64,000 bases of DNA from Sepiola atlantica (GCA_963556195.1 OY744537.1:20651726-20715725); one strand, 5' to 3'; positions 21,284 to 32,833 are shown, counted from the first letter of the stretch. Made by a program: numbers and translations. The notes: a model not told the origin generated them from the letters alone.

Positions 21284-21317
<34 letters not shown>

Positions 21318-21320
21318 GAC
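21279..21320. repeat. Poly-C / (CT)n / (CA)n
   Basis: C-run followed by CTCTCTCT and CACACACA stretches inside the LINE B pseudogene. Confidence 0.9.
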
Positions 21321-21668
21321 ATGATGTTATAGTCTTTTCTATAAATACTATTATGGCATGTGATCTTCAGAATTATGTGATGTATTCCCTGCTTCTTTTG
21401 TTCCAGCTCGCTTGACTCGTTGGTCTAGTGGTCTCCATCAATTCACTGTTTTGATACCTCATTGTAATACAGCTTCTTTCCAAGAACCGCAGGCTTGTGA
21501 AACTCTCTTCCTGCTGTTTTCCTCTTATCTACAACCTTGGTCTTTTCAAGACTAATGCCAATAGGCATTTCCTGTCTTTGCGATAATCATATTTTGTTCT
21601 TGTTAGCTCCTTATATTAAGCGGCTTCATGCCTTGTCTGGAGCGATTTCCATAAAAAAATTTTTTTAA

Positions 21669-22191
21669 AAGGCCAGGAGTCCAGTATCTGAACCATTTAT
21701 CTATTATTTGGAAAATACTGGTCAATTTTTTCAACACACTTTAAAAAGTTGATTTAGTTTACTATTTTTTAAGTGCTGATACAAAATTTTACATGCTTAA
21801 AATGAATAACTGGTGTGTATTCTTTAATAAATTTCCAATAATTTGTTTCAGAATACCATTTTGAAACATTTAATAATAAAGAGGAAAAAAGAAGAAATGC
21901 ACATACGTTTTGTTGCATTAACCAATTGAATTTTTTTTTTTGCTGATAGAGCAATATATTTGGGAGAAATTGCCAGATCAGAATAAGAGCAGCTTAGAAC
22001 ATTTTAAGATTGAATCAAATAAATTCAAGAAAGAATGACTAGAAAAAGGAATTAAGGAAACATTTTTGGGGACTATCAGATGACATTTTTAACAGAATTT
22101 GATATTTATATTGATATTGTATTAATAGTGTAGTAAATGTCTGCGCAAAAGAAAAATTATTTTAAGGATTAAATAAAGCAGGGATATGAGT
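21669..22191. other. AT-rich spacer
   Basis: No gene or repeat family recognised. Confidence 0.4.
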
Positions 22192-22530
22192 ATTGATTTA
22201 CTCCTCTCCAGGAGTTAGGCACAAGGCCAGTTTTTATCTTACTCCCACAAGTAAGATCTGACCCACGGTCGGGTCGGGAAAGTGGAGTTTAAAAATTGCC
22301 TGGGCAGCCCTGTCGGCATTCCCCGGTAGGGGCGCCTCAGGCAGTAAGCAATAAACTTAATCCTCCCCAAAGAGGGGAGGTGAAGCCTGGGAGGGTGGAC
22401 CTCCTAGAACTGCACAGCAGACCCATAGACCGGCGTAAATCAAGCCCCGAAGGCCAAGGCAATACCAGTCTATGGGGTGCAGTATCCATCGGAACAGATA
22501 CTACACTTTGATCTTAGCCAAAAGACCAAG
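22192..22530 (-). mobile_element. U2 snRNA-headed repeat, type A, full length
   Basis: Reverse orientation, complete from tail (TATTGATTTACTCCTCTCC) to U2 head (ACACTTTGATCTTAGCC, AAAAGACCAAG). Lacks the 40-bp module of the 17738 copy. In the long stem the variable pair reads T-G, intermediate between the T-A of the 11657 copy and the C-G of the 17738 copy. A 71-codon open frame overlaps it (22296-22511) but has no meaning I can support. Confidence 0.92.
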
Positions 22531-23076
22531 CTGAAATCGATACAAATTTCTCAATCGTGTTTTTGTGTGCATGAAAAGGGCAGCGCAAAAGAAATTCTTT
22601 TTCTTTCCCTTGACAACTCCAATCAATTTCAATTAAGTCAAAATTAAGAGAAAGACACCGAGTGCAAACATCTGGAAGTCATTCTTTAATGAAACAAAAG
22701 TCATCTTACTCCCCTACCCCCACCATGTACCGTTTGAAATCTTAGCCTTCACAGCAAACTTAACATTTTAAGTTTTTAGAGAGAACTATCATAAGAGGGA
22801 AAAGGACGGCAAGGCAAGACAAAGAGAGAAGAAGAGAGGAAAAACAGGAAAAGAGAAAGAAAGGTAAAGTGAGAGAGGGGTAAGGCTCTAGCAGTTTGAC
22901 AGAAATCAGGTTTTTACTTATTAAAAGAAAAAGCGAATTTCGCCCCCAAAAAGCTGAGAACTCGAATCCATTGGAGGATCTAGCAATCTAAGCAGAAATC
23001 TGCCTTTTCTGAATTAAAAAAATGGTGCAATTCAGCTAAAAAGCAGAGAACTCACATCCCTGATAAAGGCAGATGC
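22531..23076. other. Spacer, purine-rich
   Basis: A purine-rich run lies at 22795-22885. Two related segments, GCTGAGAACTCGAATCC and GCAGAGAACTCACATCC (22963 and 23043), suggest a degenerate short duplication. No gene. Confidence 0.4.
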
Positions 23077-23081
23077 CTCAG

Positions 23082-23240
23082 AAATGATGATGATGATGCT
23101 GCCTCAGAAATGATGATGATGATGATGATGATGATGATGCCTCAGAAATGATGATGATGATGATGATGATGATGATGCCTCAGAAATGATGATGATGATG
23201 ATGATGATGCCTCAGAAATGATGATGATGATGCCTCAGAA

Positions 23241-23291
<51 letters not shown>

Positions 23292-23299
23292 CCTCAGAA

Positions 23300-23332
<33 letters not shown>

Positions 23333-23340
23333 CCTCAGAA

Positions 23341-23373
<33 letters not shown>

Positions 23374-23381
23374 CCTCAGAA

Positions 23382-23430
<49 letters not shown>
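23082..23430. repeat. Composite (GAT)n array with GCCTCAGAA spacers
   Basis: Eight or more blocks of (ATG)n of very different lengths, separated by an unvarying GCCTCAGAA. The spacer is fixed while the triplet runs expand and contract. Confidence 0.95.
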
Positions 23431-23431
<1 letters not shown>

Positions 23432-23482
23432 TTCAAAACCAGTCATAATTGTTCCGAAACAGTCGCTAATATCAACAGAGTT

Positions 23483-23659
23483 ATGAGCGCCTTGAAAATG
23501 AAAAAGATAAGAGGACAGCGATGCACTCTTAGCAATGAATGTTTGAGAGCAATTGTTGAACAAAAGCCACGTCAAAGTGTCAGAGAAATCCCTAAAGCAC
23601 TTGATGTCAGTATTTCAACAGTGTCTGACCATCTAACGCAAATTGATGTGGTAAAATAA
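23483..23659 (+). pseudogene. mariner transposase N-terminal (HTH) fragment
   Basis: Encodes 58 residues including CLRAIVEQKPRQSVREIPKA then LDVSISTVSDHL. This matches the pattern of a mariner/Tc1-type N-terminal helix-turn-helix DNA-binding domain (a KPRQS-REI-LDVS-STVS-HL series). It stops at 23659 soon after this HTH. No linker, second HTH or DDD catalytic domain follows in frame. A remnant, probably unrelated to family M1. Confidence 0.75.
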
Positions 23660-23798
23660 AAAACTTGACAAACACGTCCTACAGGAGATCAATGTATAAA
23701 TGTTGGTTTTTAAAATCAGTCATTATTTTCCAAACAGCTGATAACAACCAAAAGGAAGACACCAGCTCGACCAAACATAACGCAAATTACAACTAATC

Positions 23799-24214
23799 AT
23801 GTTTTGGAATTTTTGAGATGAGGATTGATAATTTATATTATTTGGATTGCTCAAACTACTGTTTTCATTTCAGTTGTTATTTTCACGTTTCGACCGACGT
23901 AACCTCCGACTTTCTTCAGGTGCATCTTTTTAAACTTGGGAATCTTTGTCGAACTTGGGAACCTATACAGGATTTCAAACTAAAGCCTTTTATTTAATCC
24001 ATGTAGGTAACTTGTTTCTGTTTTATGGATTAAATAAAGGGTTCAGTTCGAAATTCCATATAGAAGATTGCAGAGTTTGACAAAGAGCCGCAAGTTAAAA
24101 AAAAAAAAAAAAGCATGTGAAGCAGGTCGAAGGTTAAACGTTTTAAAACAACCAAGATGAGAACAGCAGCAAACTGAAATCAAAATAATACACAATTCAT
24201 CATCTCAAAAATAC
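23799..24214. mobile_element. Foldback element family F, copy 2
   Basis: Left half CATGTTTTGGAATTTTTGAG, CACGTTTCGACC, CTTTCTTCAGGTGCATC and GATTTCAAACTAAAG; the right half is the inverse (TTCAGTTCGAAATTCC, GGTCGAAGGTTAAACG, ACAACCAAGATGAGAAC, CATCTCAAAAAT). The same block order as 18171-18581. Contains poly-A but no ORF. Confidence 0.8.
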
Positions 24215-25321
24215 TGACAAAGATTGGACTGAAAAAAAAAAATGATTTCTAAGAGATACAAAGGAATCATTTTTTCTAAAAAAAAAAATAGGTAGTCGGA
24301 TGAAAAAATAAAACCGGCAATGACGCCAACCATGAATAAGCTTTGGGGAATAAAATTCCATTCACTTGAAATTAATTAATACAAGAAATAAATCTTGACA
24401 TAAATAACTTTTATAGTTAAAAGAAATAAATAAAAGTAATCTCATTACTAAGTGTCTAATGTATATTTTTAAAGATTCAATTCCTAGCTAAATAGCAATA
24501 AAATAAAAAAAAGTTTTAAGTGTATAGAGCCTATTGAGAATAGATTACATTACTACGACTTATTATGAAATGCTTGACTTGAACCACGTCTACAAATGCT
24601 GGCAAATGTTTATTATGCTTAACAACATATCAAACAGTAACAGACATTTAAAAAATAAATCTAGATACAAAAGTCAGCATCAACTTAAAAGTTTGAATGC
24701 CAATTTATGATGGAATAATGCCCATTTGGGGAACGGGGCTGGAGTCTCTTTCTGGCAGTCAGGTAAAGAAAAGTTCTATTTATGTAAATATCACATAGTA
24801 TTTATTTTTAGAAACCCGTCAGCCATTTTGTTTAAAGAATGAGGCAAGATGCTGAATACACAAAGCACCATTAATATAATTCAAGAAAATGTGGTAATGA
24901 GAAGCCATATTGGTTCTAGCCATTTGTAACATTAAATGAAAATAAGAATATTGCCAAAATAAAAATATACAAGACAAGTGGGCACACTCAGCATTGCCTG
25001 AGAATTAATGAGGACCTATGTACTCTTGCTCCCAGCCCTGCACCCTGTATTACCATTTTTTTTTTTTTTTTTCTATAATTTGCAATTTTCAAGTTATAAA
25101 TAAAATAAAATAAAGTAAAACGTCTTTGCTGTTTATGGATGTCTGGCACGAAAGCAGATCCCATGATATTACAAAACTCTTAATACATAAGTAATACCAT
25201 TATTGGATTCTTCGTAAAAGTTTAGGAAAGTTGTGTTTGATCTTGGTATAGGGCTTTGTTTTCAATGACATCCCCAGACAGAGATACCACAAATATAGAA
25301 TAGATTATTGAATACTAGTAA
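24215..25321. other. Spacer without identified gene
   Basis: AT-rich. A CTCAGCATTGCCTGAG stem-loop lies at 24987-25002 and a poly-T tract at about 25049. Nothing else is recognised. Confidence 0.45.
24987..25002. repeat. Short stem-loop motif CTCAG-CATTGC-CTGAG
   Basis: Perfect 5-bp stem with loop CATTGC. Related to CCCGG-CGTTGC-TCGGG at 28485-28500, with different but still paired stem bases. Confidence 0.5.
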
Positions 25322-25323
25322 TA

Positions 25324-26808
25324 CAGGGTGTCCCCCACTGCACCCACCCTCCAAAAATGGCACCCATGAAATCGTTAATAAAATTTATTTGGTACAGATA
25401 AACTTCAGCTTATGCCTGACTTGTTCACTAAATTGCAGTCACAGATGTGCAACAGTCTTTGTTATATTGCCATTCGATAAGCACACCTGGATACGACATG
25501 CAAATTCGTTAATAACTTTAACACACTTCTCTCTGGGCACAGCTCGGAACTTGGCTGTGATTTCCCTCTTCAGTTCACAAATAGTCTGAGGACTGTTTCG
25601 ATAGACATTATCTTTAAGATAACCCCCTACAGATAAAAATCTGACGAGTCAAGCCCATTCAGGTTCACACCTCATACTGATGAGATGATTGGCAAAATGT
25701 ACCTGCATATCATTGAATGGTGATACACCAGACTGTTGAACATGCATGACTGATTTTCATAAAAGACCTCCTCGATACAATCGCATCTGAGATCAGAGTA
25801 TTTGTTGGCATGAGAGTAAATTGAATACTCACACATGCACGGTAATGGCAGAATCCTTAGAAAACGACCTCGAATATGCAGTAAAATGGGGCCTAAAATG
25901 GATTGTCACATTTAATGCGCCCAAGACAAAGCTCCTCTCCATAAACAACTACAAGAAACCTTTCCTACCACCAATTATTATGGCTGATAGCACCCTTCTT
26001 AAGAGTTCAATATTCAAACTCCTTGAATTGAAATTCTCACGCAAGATGAGTTGGAATAAGTACATAGAAGATACTGCCAAGTCTGCTGCAAAAAAAGATA
26101 GGCTCCCTCTACCGGGCTAGAAAACTTCTTACATCTGCCAATATTTTATATCTCTATAAAGCCAATATCTGCCTATGCATGGAGTAGTGTTGCAACATCT
26201 GGACTGGTGCACCAGCTATTAGCCTCTCCCTCTTGGACAGGGTGCAAAAAAAAACAGTTTCTAACCAAATAGCACTGCCTGCCAAGCTCCAGCACCATCG
26301 CCGCAGTGTTGCATCCCTCCCTTTGCCTCTTTTAAAAATATTTCCACGGAATTTGCTCCAATGAATTTACTGCACTTGTACCCCCCCCCCCGATCCACCT
26401 TACTAACAGCAAAATCCCACCCCTTCAATGTAGAAATCCCTAGAGGCTCTGATAGCTTCTTTCCTCGGACTGTTGGCCTTTGGAATTCCCTCCCTGCTCC
26501 CTGATCATACAAACATGCAGAAATTTGAATATAATGTGAACAAACATCTTGCTCCCCACCCAGATTCCCCCTCTCTATAAATCTCACTCCTGTCACAGTA
26601 GCCCCTTACACTTCAGTGGCAGTATCCCTTGTTTGGGGTGAATAAAAAAAAAAAAATTAAAAAAAAAAACATTTGGTGGACAAGTCAGACATATAAGACT
26701 GAAGTTTATTTCTATCAAATATGGTTGGATTGCTGAAAGATTGGATAGTGAATTTTATTAACGATTCCATGGATGCCATTTTTTTTTGGGGGGGGGGGGG
26801 TCACCCTG
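25324..26808 (-). mobile_element. Tc1/mariner-like element M1, interrupted by LINE A
   Basis: The left end CAGGGTGTCCCCC follows a TA (25322-25323) and the right end is TCACCCTG at 26801-26808. On the minus strand, 25640-25430 encodes YLKDNVYRNSPQTICELKRE, an ITAKFRAVP stretch and CVKVINEFACRIQVCLSNG. This is the C-terminal end of an IS630/Tc1-mariner transposase, better preserved than in 2686-3271. A 5'-truncated LINE A (25754-26670) separates the transposase end from the right inverted repeat. Confidence 0.85.
25754..26670 (+). pseudogene. LINE family A, 5'-truncated insertion inside mariner M1
   Basis: Starts TTTCATAAAAGACCTCCTCG, matching the LINE A palm region, and continues with MAESLENDLEYAVKWGLKWI, VTFNAPKTKLLSINNYKK, MSWNKYIEDTAK, the thumb and the 3' UTR (CAGTGGCAGTATCCCTTGTT), ending in an A-rich tail. 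A single-base change shifts the frame near 26095. The FADD box is destroyed. It arrived after the mariner, because it splits it. Confidence 0.87.
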
Positions 26809-26994
26809 TTGTATAATCATTTAAATCATTTTTTTTTTAAAACCTAATGGAAGTTAAACTCCATAAAATTAAAACATTTTCTTTTACTTATCGAAGAATA
26901 AGACAATAAGTTAATCAACTATTTTCCGACACGTCAGGGATACGTTCTCAACAATTAGTCGGATAGTGACTTTGTTGCTGTCGGGCTGAGGTAT

Positions 26995-27210
26995 GGTTCT
27001 GTTCAGTCTCAGGAGGTCCACCCTCCCAGGCTTTACCTTCTCTTTGAGAAGGGATTAGTTTAACGCTAATCGCCTGGGGCACCCCTACCAGAGAATGCAG
27101 ACGGGACTGCTCAGGCATTTTTTGTAGGCCAGAGTGCACTAATCCTAGCGCACTGGCTTTTCAACTTAACACCTGATCTTGTGTCTAACCTCTTAGAGAG
27201 GTAAATAAGA
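26995..27210 (+). mobile_element. U2-headed repeat, type A, divergent and headless
   Basis: Body blocks CAGGAGGTCCACCCTCCCAG, GCACCCCTACCAGAGAATGC and CTGCTCAGGCATTTTTTG align with type A. The U2 head and UUCG stem are absent. It carries the optional module (GCACTGGCTTTTCAA) and a shortened tail (CTCTTAGAGAGGTAAATAAG). Its two central stems are re-paired: CCTTCTC/GAGAAGG (27036-27042/27046-27052) and GATTAG/CTAATC (27053-27058/27066-27071). Their bases differ from the other copies. Confidence 0.85.
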
Positions 27211-27871
27211 TAATAACAAAACAAAAACGCTGATAATCAATACCAAGTGTTTGCTTATTGATGATCGTTTTCTTGTATCATAATTTAAAACCAATGGGAA
27301 ATGTATACACTGATATTTTTTATGTTTTCCACTTTATATTATTATATCTGCTGAAATTCTTCTTTTTTTTTTTTGCATTTCCATGGCAACAAAGTTAATT
27401 TTTTTTTTTTTCAAGTTTTGGATAAAGTGTATTCAATACTAGCTGAAAGAACAGGCTCATAATATGACTCACTTGGAATCATTCAAGAGAGCAGGCTTCC
27501 AACTACGTCAAAGAAATCAATGGTATAAAATGTGTAAAAAGATTAGACAACAGGAAAAAAGTTTTAATTTTTATAGAGCTAAACTCCCATTAGAGGGTCT
27601 TTAACAAACTACATTTACTTAAATTTTAAGAATCAGCAAAATTTTCTATGATGATTAAAATTTCATAATCATAGGTTTTTAAAAAATCCAGTGTGTGTGT
27701 GTGAGGGGGGGGTGGTATTTTTCATTAACGACTCCTTTTAAAAAATGCAAAAGTTCAAGTCTCAAAATACTTCAATGCAATAAAAAAAATATACTGATGT
27801 GGCAGAAACTACGTGAAAATAGAGCGAACACAAGTAAAGTAAAGGTTCAGAAAGGTTTTAATTTTGTGGAG
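27211..27871. other. AT-rich spacer
   Basis: Poly-T runs at about 27363-27373 and 27399-27410. No gene. Confidence 0.4.
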
Positions 27872-28212
27872 TATTGATTTACTCCTCTCCAGGAGTTAGG
27901 CATAAGGCCAGTTTTTATCTTACTCTCACAAGTAAGATGTGACCCAAGGTCGGGTCGGGAAAGTGGGGTTTAAAAATTGCCTGGGCAGCCCCGTCGGCAT
28001 TCCCCGGTAGAGGCGCCTTAGACAGTAAGCAATAAACTTACTCCTCCCCAAAGAGAGGAGGCAAAGCTTGGGAAGGTGGACCTCCCAGAACTGCACAGGA
28101 CAGACCCATTGACTGGCGTAAATCAAGACCCGAAGGCCAAGACAACACCAGTATGGGGTGCAGTATCCATCGGAACAGATACTACACTTTGAATCTTAGC
28201 CAAAAGGCCAAG
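27872..28212 (-). mobile_element. U2 snRNA-headed repeat, type A, full length
   Basis: Reverse orientation; tail TATTGATTTACTCCTCTCCA, UUCG stem as ACCCGAAGGCC, U2 head ATACTACACTTTGAATC, TTAGCCAAAAGGCCAAG. One inserted A lies in the head and a 2-bp deletion in the long stem. Confidence 0.92.
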
Positions 28213-28484
28213 AGAGAAAATGTAATATTTGTTCAAATTTCGATAATCAATTAAATCTTGTGTAATGTAAATACAGTTTAAATCTTACCAAAATAAGAAG
28301 CAAAACAAATCTAAATGAGGAGGTTTCATCCTTCTTCAGGGGGTCCCCTCTTCAAAGAAAGATAAATATGAGCCCCCACCCCCTTAGGACTATGCATAAC
28401 TAGGATCTCATTCCTATCACATTTGAAGTTTGTATGTCTAAAAAGACATACAATTTTAGATTTATATATAGACTAGCAGGGCTA

Positions 28485-28500
28485 CCCGGCGTTGCTCGGG
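28485..28500 (+). repeat. Stem-loop motif CCCGGCGTTGCTCGGG
   Basis: Preceded by GACTAGCAGGGCTA. Stem CCCGG/TCGGG with one wobble, loop CGTTGC. Related sites are at 16228, 24987, 31382 and 62923. Confidence 0.5.
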
Positions 28501-28768
28501 GTCATAAAACCACTAAATAGAAGAAAAATCGTGTGTGTAACATCTTTATATTCAAACTTCTATTTCTCTCCCTCTCTCTATAGCTGTCTCTTTATCTTTC
28601 TCCTTTCTCTTTCCTGGTCGCCCCATTTCACCACTACTTTCTCCCTTTGCTTTTTGCGAAAGCTGTTTCTTCCCCACCATAACTCTTCCATTGTCCAGGG
28701 CAAAAGTATCACATATTTCTATAAAAAGTACCACCTCTGTCTGCACCTTCTATATAGATACTTATCTC

Positions 28769-29020
28769 CGCCCCGGTGTGCATACTATATACGTACCTAT
28801 CTGTGCCCCGGTGAGCATATCATATATGTATATATCACTGCCCCAGTGTCATACTATATACGTACCTATCTGTGCCCCGGTGCGCATACTATATACGTAC
28901 CTATCGTTACCCCAGTGTGCATACTATATACGGACCTATCACCACCCCGGTGCGTATACAATATACATACCTATCGCCGCCCCGGTGCGCATGCTATATA
29001 CATACCTATTGCCGCCCCTG
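28769..29020 (+). repeat. 35-bp minisatellite, about 7 copies
   Basis: Unit begins CCGCCCCGGTGCGCATAC and continues TATATACGTACCTATC. Copies differ by point changes and single-base indels. Because 35 is not a multiple of 3 and stops are rare in the unit, long open frames run through it in all plus frames; these are not genes. Confidence 0.92.
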
Positions 29021-30570
29021 TCGTTGTAACCTTTGGAAACTAAACAAACTAACCCGTATTCCGGGTGAACTAGTTTGGGTCATGAAATGCAGTGGTAGTA
29101 TTTAAAAATGCTAATTTACTCTAGGTCTTATTAAAAAAAGATGTCATTTAATTTGAACCCCTGAATGGTATTTAGATTATTCAATCTACTATTCTCATCT
29201 TGGTTGTTGTGTTCACAACGTTTTAATAATGACAAGAGTGTTGCCACTATTTCCCAAAAGAGTTAGAGTATTGCCAAAACTCTGATGAAATTGACTCTAC
29301 AGAATTTTCAAATTTGATAATTATGACCTCTTACCTGGCAAACATGAATACAAGTCTTGAAATTAGCCTATGTATTTAAAATCATCACACACACAAATTC
29401 GCCACAGGTTCATGAATTGACTGCTTAATGATCAACTGACACTTGGATCAGTGTCAACACAATGAAGTCAAGTCAATATATCTGATCCCATTTAGCATTG
29501 TTAAAATGATATAAAATGGTATAAATTGGTACCAGACTTGCCAGGAAGTATAATTGACTACAGACTAGTGTCCTGTCATGAGGATGGTTCAGACCATGTG
29601 TTCCGCTTAGGAATAAGCAGCGAACCTAAAAGCCTTTCAGGCTGAGAAAGGAACGATTACTACTACTATTACCACTAAATATTCTTATAACTTATGAACA
29701 CTTTGAACGTAGGAAATAAAAACAAAAATCAATATTTCTAATTCAGGAATTGATTTTACAACAGGAGTTTGCATTGACTACTGTTGCCATTAAGTAGTAC
29801 CAATCAGTTTAGGTAGATTAGATCTGAGTCATGGGGATTAGTGATGAAACATTGGCTAAAAACAGATTTCATTTCTACATTTCAAAAAGGTACAAAATCT
29901 TATTCCAAATACATCCAAATCGTACAATGGTGACCAAATGGTGATAATGGCTGCTATGGTAGCTGGACATATATGTGCATACTCTGGCAAGTTGTTTCTT
30001 TTTACTAACATACCAGATTACCGGCCATGCTGGTGAGCTACCTTATCCTAGGATCGAGCTGGATCATACCTCATCCTGACAGGATAGGTTTGGTACTGCC
30101 AAGGCGATAGGTTTGGTACTGCCAAGACAATTCCGACCCTGTCAGACTGAGTGCCCACAACGGATCCTTAGCGAGTATGAAAACAGCTGAAGGGAACAGT
30201 TTGTTGTTGGTATCAGATGAAGGCTTACAGAATTTACAAGATGTGCAACACTTGAATCTTTTGTCTAACCATTGCTAAAAAAAACTCTTTGGCATCAACA
30301 GAATGGCAAACCACACTTATTTTGGGGACCATTTATTGGTCTTCCCTAATTTCTTCTGTGTTCAACTGAATTTCTCAGTCTCAATTTCCTCAAACTTCTG
30401 TTGGACATAAAACTACCTTCTCTACCAAGCATAAACCAGAGATCTTCACTCTGCAAACGTTGGGTTTGAACGACAACTTCCCAAATGCTGTATTCCCTGC
30501 AAACATTTATTTATGTAAATCAGATTTTCTTTAGTTACGGAAGGCTTTAGTAACCTATAATATTGTATAT
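29021..30570. other. Spacer; foldback F fragment at 29175-29230
   Basis: CTATTCTCATCTTGGTTGTTG then TTCACAACGTTT at 29188-29223 matches one end block of family F. A local 21-bp duplication (GATAGGTTTGGTACTGCCAA) lies at about 30082 and 30104. No gene. Confidence 0.45.
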
Positions 30571-30775
30571 TTCTCCAGCTCTCCTGGACACTAGCCCAGT
30601 CTAATAACACTAAACCAGTAGTAACAATGACATACGCCCATACTCTCAATACATTTTCCTAGTCTTTTTCACACAGTCCTTTTCACATTGTTTTTCTCTT
30701 CCTTCCTTTTTCTGCTTGGCTTTTTCTCCAAGTTCCGTTTCTTTTTTAAGCTAACATAAACATCTTTGACTATTC
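30571..30775 (+). repeat. Dispersed repeat R1, copy 2
   Basis: Partner of 8381-8575; see that entry for the shared blocks. Confidence 0.75.
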
Positions 30776-31868
30776 TTTACACTTACCTTCTAATCTGATA
30801 CAGAACAAAATAAATAATTAAAGACATCATTGAGATATCTTTTCACTGTAGCTTCTATTTTATTCAAGTGATCAATTTCTAAGTCTGCCACGAAAAAGAA
30901 AAAAAATACAAGAGGAGACAAACACACCAGTCAAGAATAGTGGAATCAATAATGACTCATAATGTACGACAACCTATAAAAGTAGAGAAGTAGACATTTT
31001 ATGTCACATGTGCTTAGAATGAGAAACACATTCCAATCAATCTGCAACATACGTTTTAACATCTCAAAGTAATGTGAAAATTTATTCTGAAAAGAAAAAA
31101 AAAAAAAAACAATTTAATTTTGTCACTACCTATGAATGCAACTATCTAGATCATACTATAAACTTATGAATAAAATACTAAATTAATAAATGTTTCATTT
31201 TCATTAGCTCTTTTTTTTTTTTGAGAATTGAACATAAAAAGAAATAAACCAGAACAGGGAGATAATGCAATAGCGAGACTATCTCGGACAAACTTTGAAA
31301 AGTGAAAATATATAAATAAAAACTTTAATGATTTAGCTAAACCGAGGAACATATTTTTAGTATTCATTAACTGTACCGACCTGGCATTGCGAGGGGGTCC
31401 ATTATGTTCAAACTTGTTTTATAAATATTTCTATGTTTAGCATTTAAGCTAAAAGTGAAACTGCTAGTGATGTAATCAGAACAAAGCAAGACGTAAGTAA
31501 GAAAAAAGAATAAAGTGAACTTTGCTTATAAAGAAACGAATAAGAAAACTAATAAGTAAAAGCAAGTAAGGAATGCTAAAATCAGTTATGGGGAATAACT
31601 CTTATTCTTTTAGTAAGAATTATTTCCCGTGTCATGAGTGGACGTATCACAAAATCCGTGCCACTCTCTCCAACAAACTTGATCGGGTATAATAATGATG
31701 GTTATTTGGCATCACGGTTCACATTTTTTCTCGCTCTGGAGATAGAATGAACCGAATGGAACCGAAAGTGTGCCGTTGTTTGTTCACGTTTGCCAAAATA
31801 AAAATGACGCCTCAAACAACACCACTTGGAAGGAAGACTGAAGTGGTGCAACAAAATATAAAAAATAT
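30776..31868. other. AT-rich spacer
   Basis: No gene. A degraded CTGGCATTGCGAGGG motif lies at 31381-31395. Confidence 0.4.
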
Positions 31869-32160
31869 ATGTCCAATATGGAGGTTATCTTGAGGAGGAA
31901 TCGGTTACACTGGTATGGTCATGTGGAACGTTCATCCTCCTGGATAAACTATTGCAGAAGCATGAATGTCTTGAATCGCAGGAAGGTTGACTGTTCGAAA
32001 AAAACTTGGAAGCAAGTGATTAGACAAGACTGTACAGAGTGGAATTTGGAAACATCTGACCTGCTGAACTGTGAGAACTGGAAAGTGAGCTTGTGAAATA
32101 TAAATAAACGTCTGACCCTTGGACAGGGGAAAATGAATAGAAGACGATGAATATGGAGGG
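31869..32160 (+). pseudogene. LINE family (RTE-like, type D) ORF2 C-terminal fragment
   Basis: Encodes RRNRLHWYGHVERSSSWINY, then SKKTWKQVIRQDCTEWNL, ending CENWKVSL at 32096. The RL-W-GHVER / KTW-VI-D pattern is the typical C-terminal end of RTE-type and related LINE polyproteins. The first codons (MSNMEVI) are part of the same fragment, not a real start. The open stretch is 75 codons. Confidence 0.75.
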
Positions 32161-32833
32161 TGAATAAATGTTTTAAATAACCGGTTTAAATTTCAGTTTA
32201 TCAAAGTAAAAACAAAATCATGGATTTATACTGGATGAATAATTAAATGAATGGGAGGAATAAAAAGTGAATCTGGAAAATAATATCAAAATAAATGAAA
32301 GGAGATTCAACCTAATAATTAAATAGACATTATACCAAGTCCCAACAACCATTCTTTCTTTTACAAAGAAAAAAAAATGCTCGGACTTAATAAATATGGT
32401 TTCCAGGCGTTTAATATGTAACACTGAATAAGTAGAATTTGAGAAAGTAAACATGTCACTGGTGTGCACAAAGACAAATTATCAGATGTGTGCTGATTCA
32501 AATGCATACGTTGTATTTCTTATATTATCGATCCGTCATCCATGTGAACACATGTCATCATATTCTATTTTCTAGCATTTGATTGGTTCGTCAGTCTTAT
32601 ATTGACATTTAAAGCAATAAATTACTGAACTAATAGGTGGGGGGGGTGAAATGTCTTCAAAGGAAACTTGGTAATGCTGGGTAGAAAAAAATTTACGTAA
32701 AAAAAAATCAAAGTTATTTCAGTCAAAATAGATTATATTTAGAAGGATCAAGTATATATTAATACCATTGCAGTATGTTTTATATGTTTCTAGTATTGTC
32801 AGTTAACAGGTGATGATTTTTTTTTTTTTAAGG
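32161..32833. other. AT-rich spacer
   Basis: No gene or recognised repeat. A short G-run lies at about 32639. Confidence 0.4.

Larger units (their letters stand above)
19910..21668 (+). pseudogene. LINE family B (jockey/CR1-like) RT pseudogene, split by a hAT MITE
   Basis: In order on the plus strand: a pre-RT segment (ELSSILSKLFNLCFTKS, 19950-20005), the MITE at 20008-20233, then SCFPSCWKESSVVPIFKN in the resumed reading, RT fingers and palm (DVQYGFCGFRSTADILTVV and ALDISKAF, 20420-20550), an [20 protein letters not shown] block and a YADD catalytic box at 20776-20787, then a thumb region (CTKYCCHIWAGEYLSHL, near 21160). The 3' UTR contains CTTCATGCCTTGTCTGGAGC and ends in an A/T-rich tail. 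At least four frameshifts or stops separate the parts, so it is inactive, although YADD itself survives. Confidence 0.88.

Noticed and set aside
22296..22511. A 71-codon frame rich in Pro, Gly and Arg
   Set aside because: It lies entirely inside a U2-headed repeat; other copies of the repeat interrupt the frame.
23294..23575. Minus-strand frame with Ile, Ser and His runs
   Set aside because: Translation of the (GAT)n array.
28492..29043. A 183-codon plus-strand open frame
   Set aside because: It runs through a 35-bp minisatellite that is open in all plus frames; no protein family pattern and no splice or start context.
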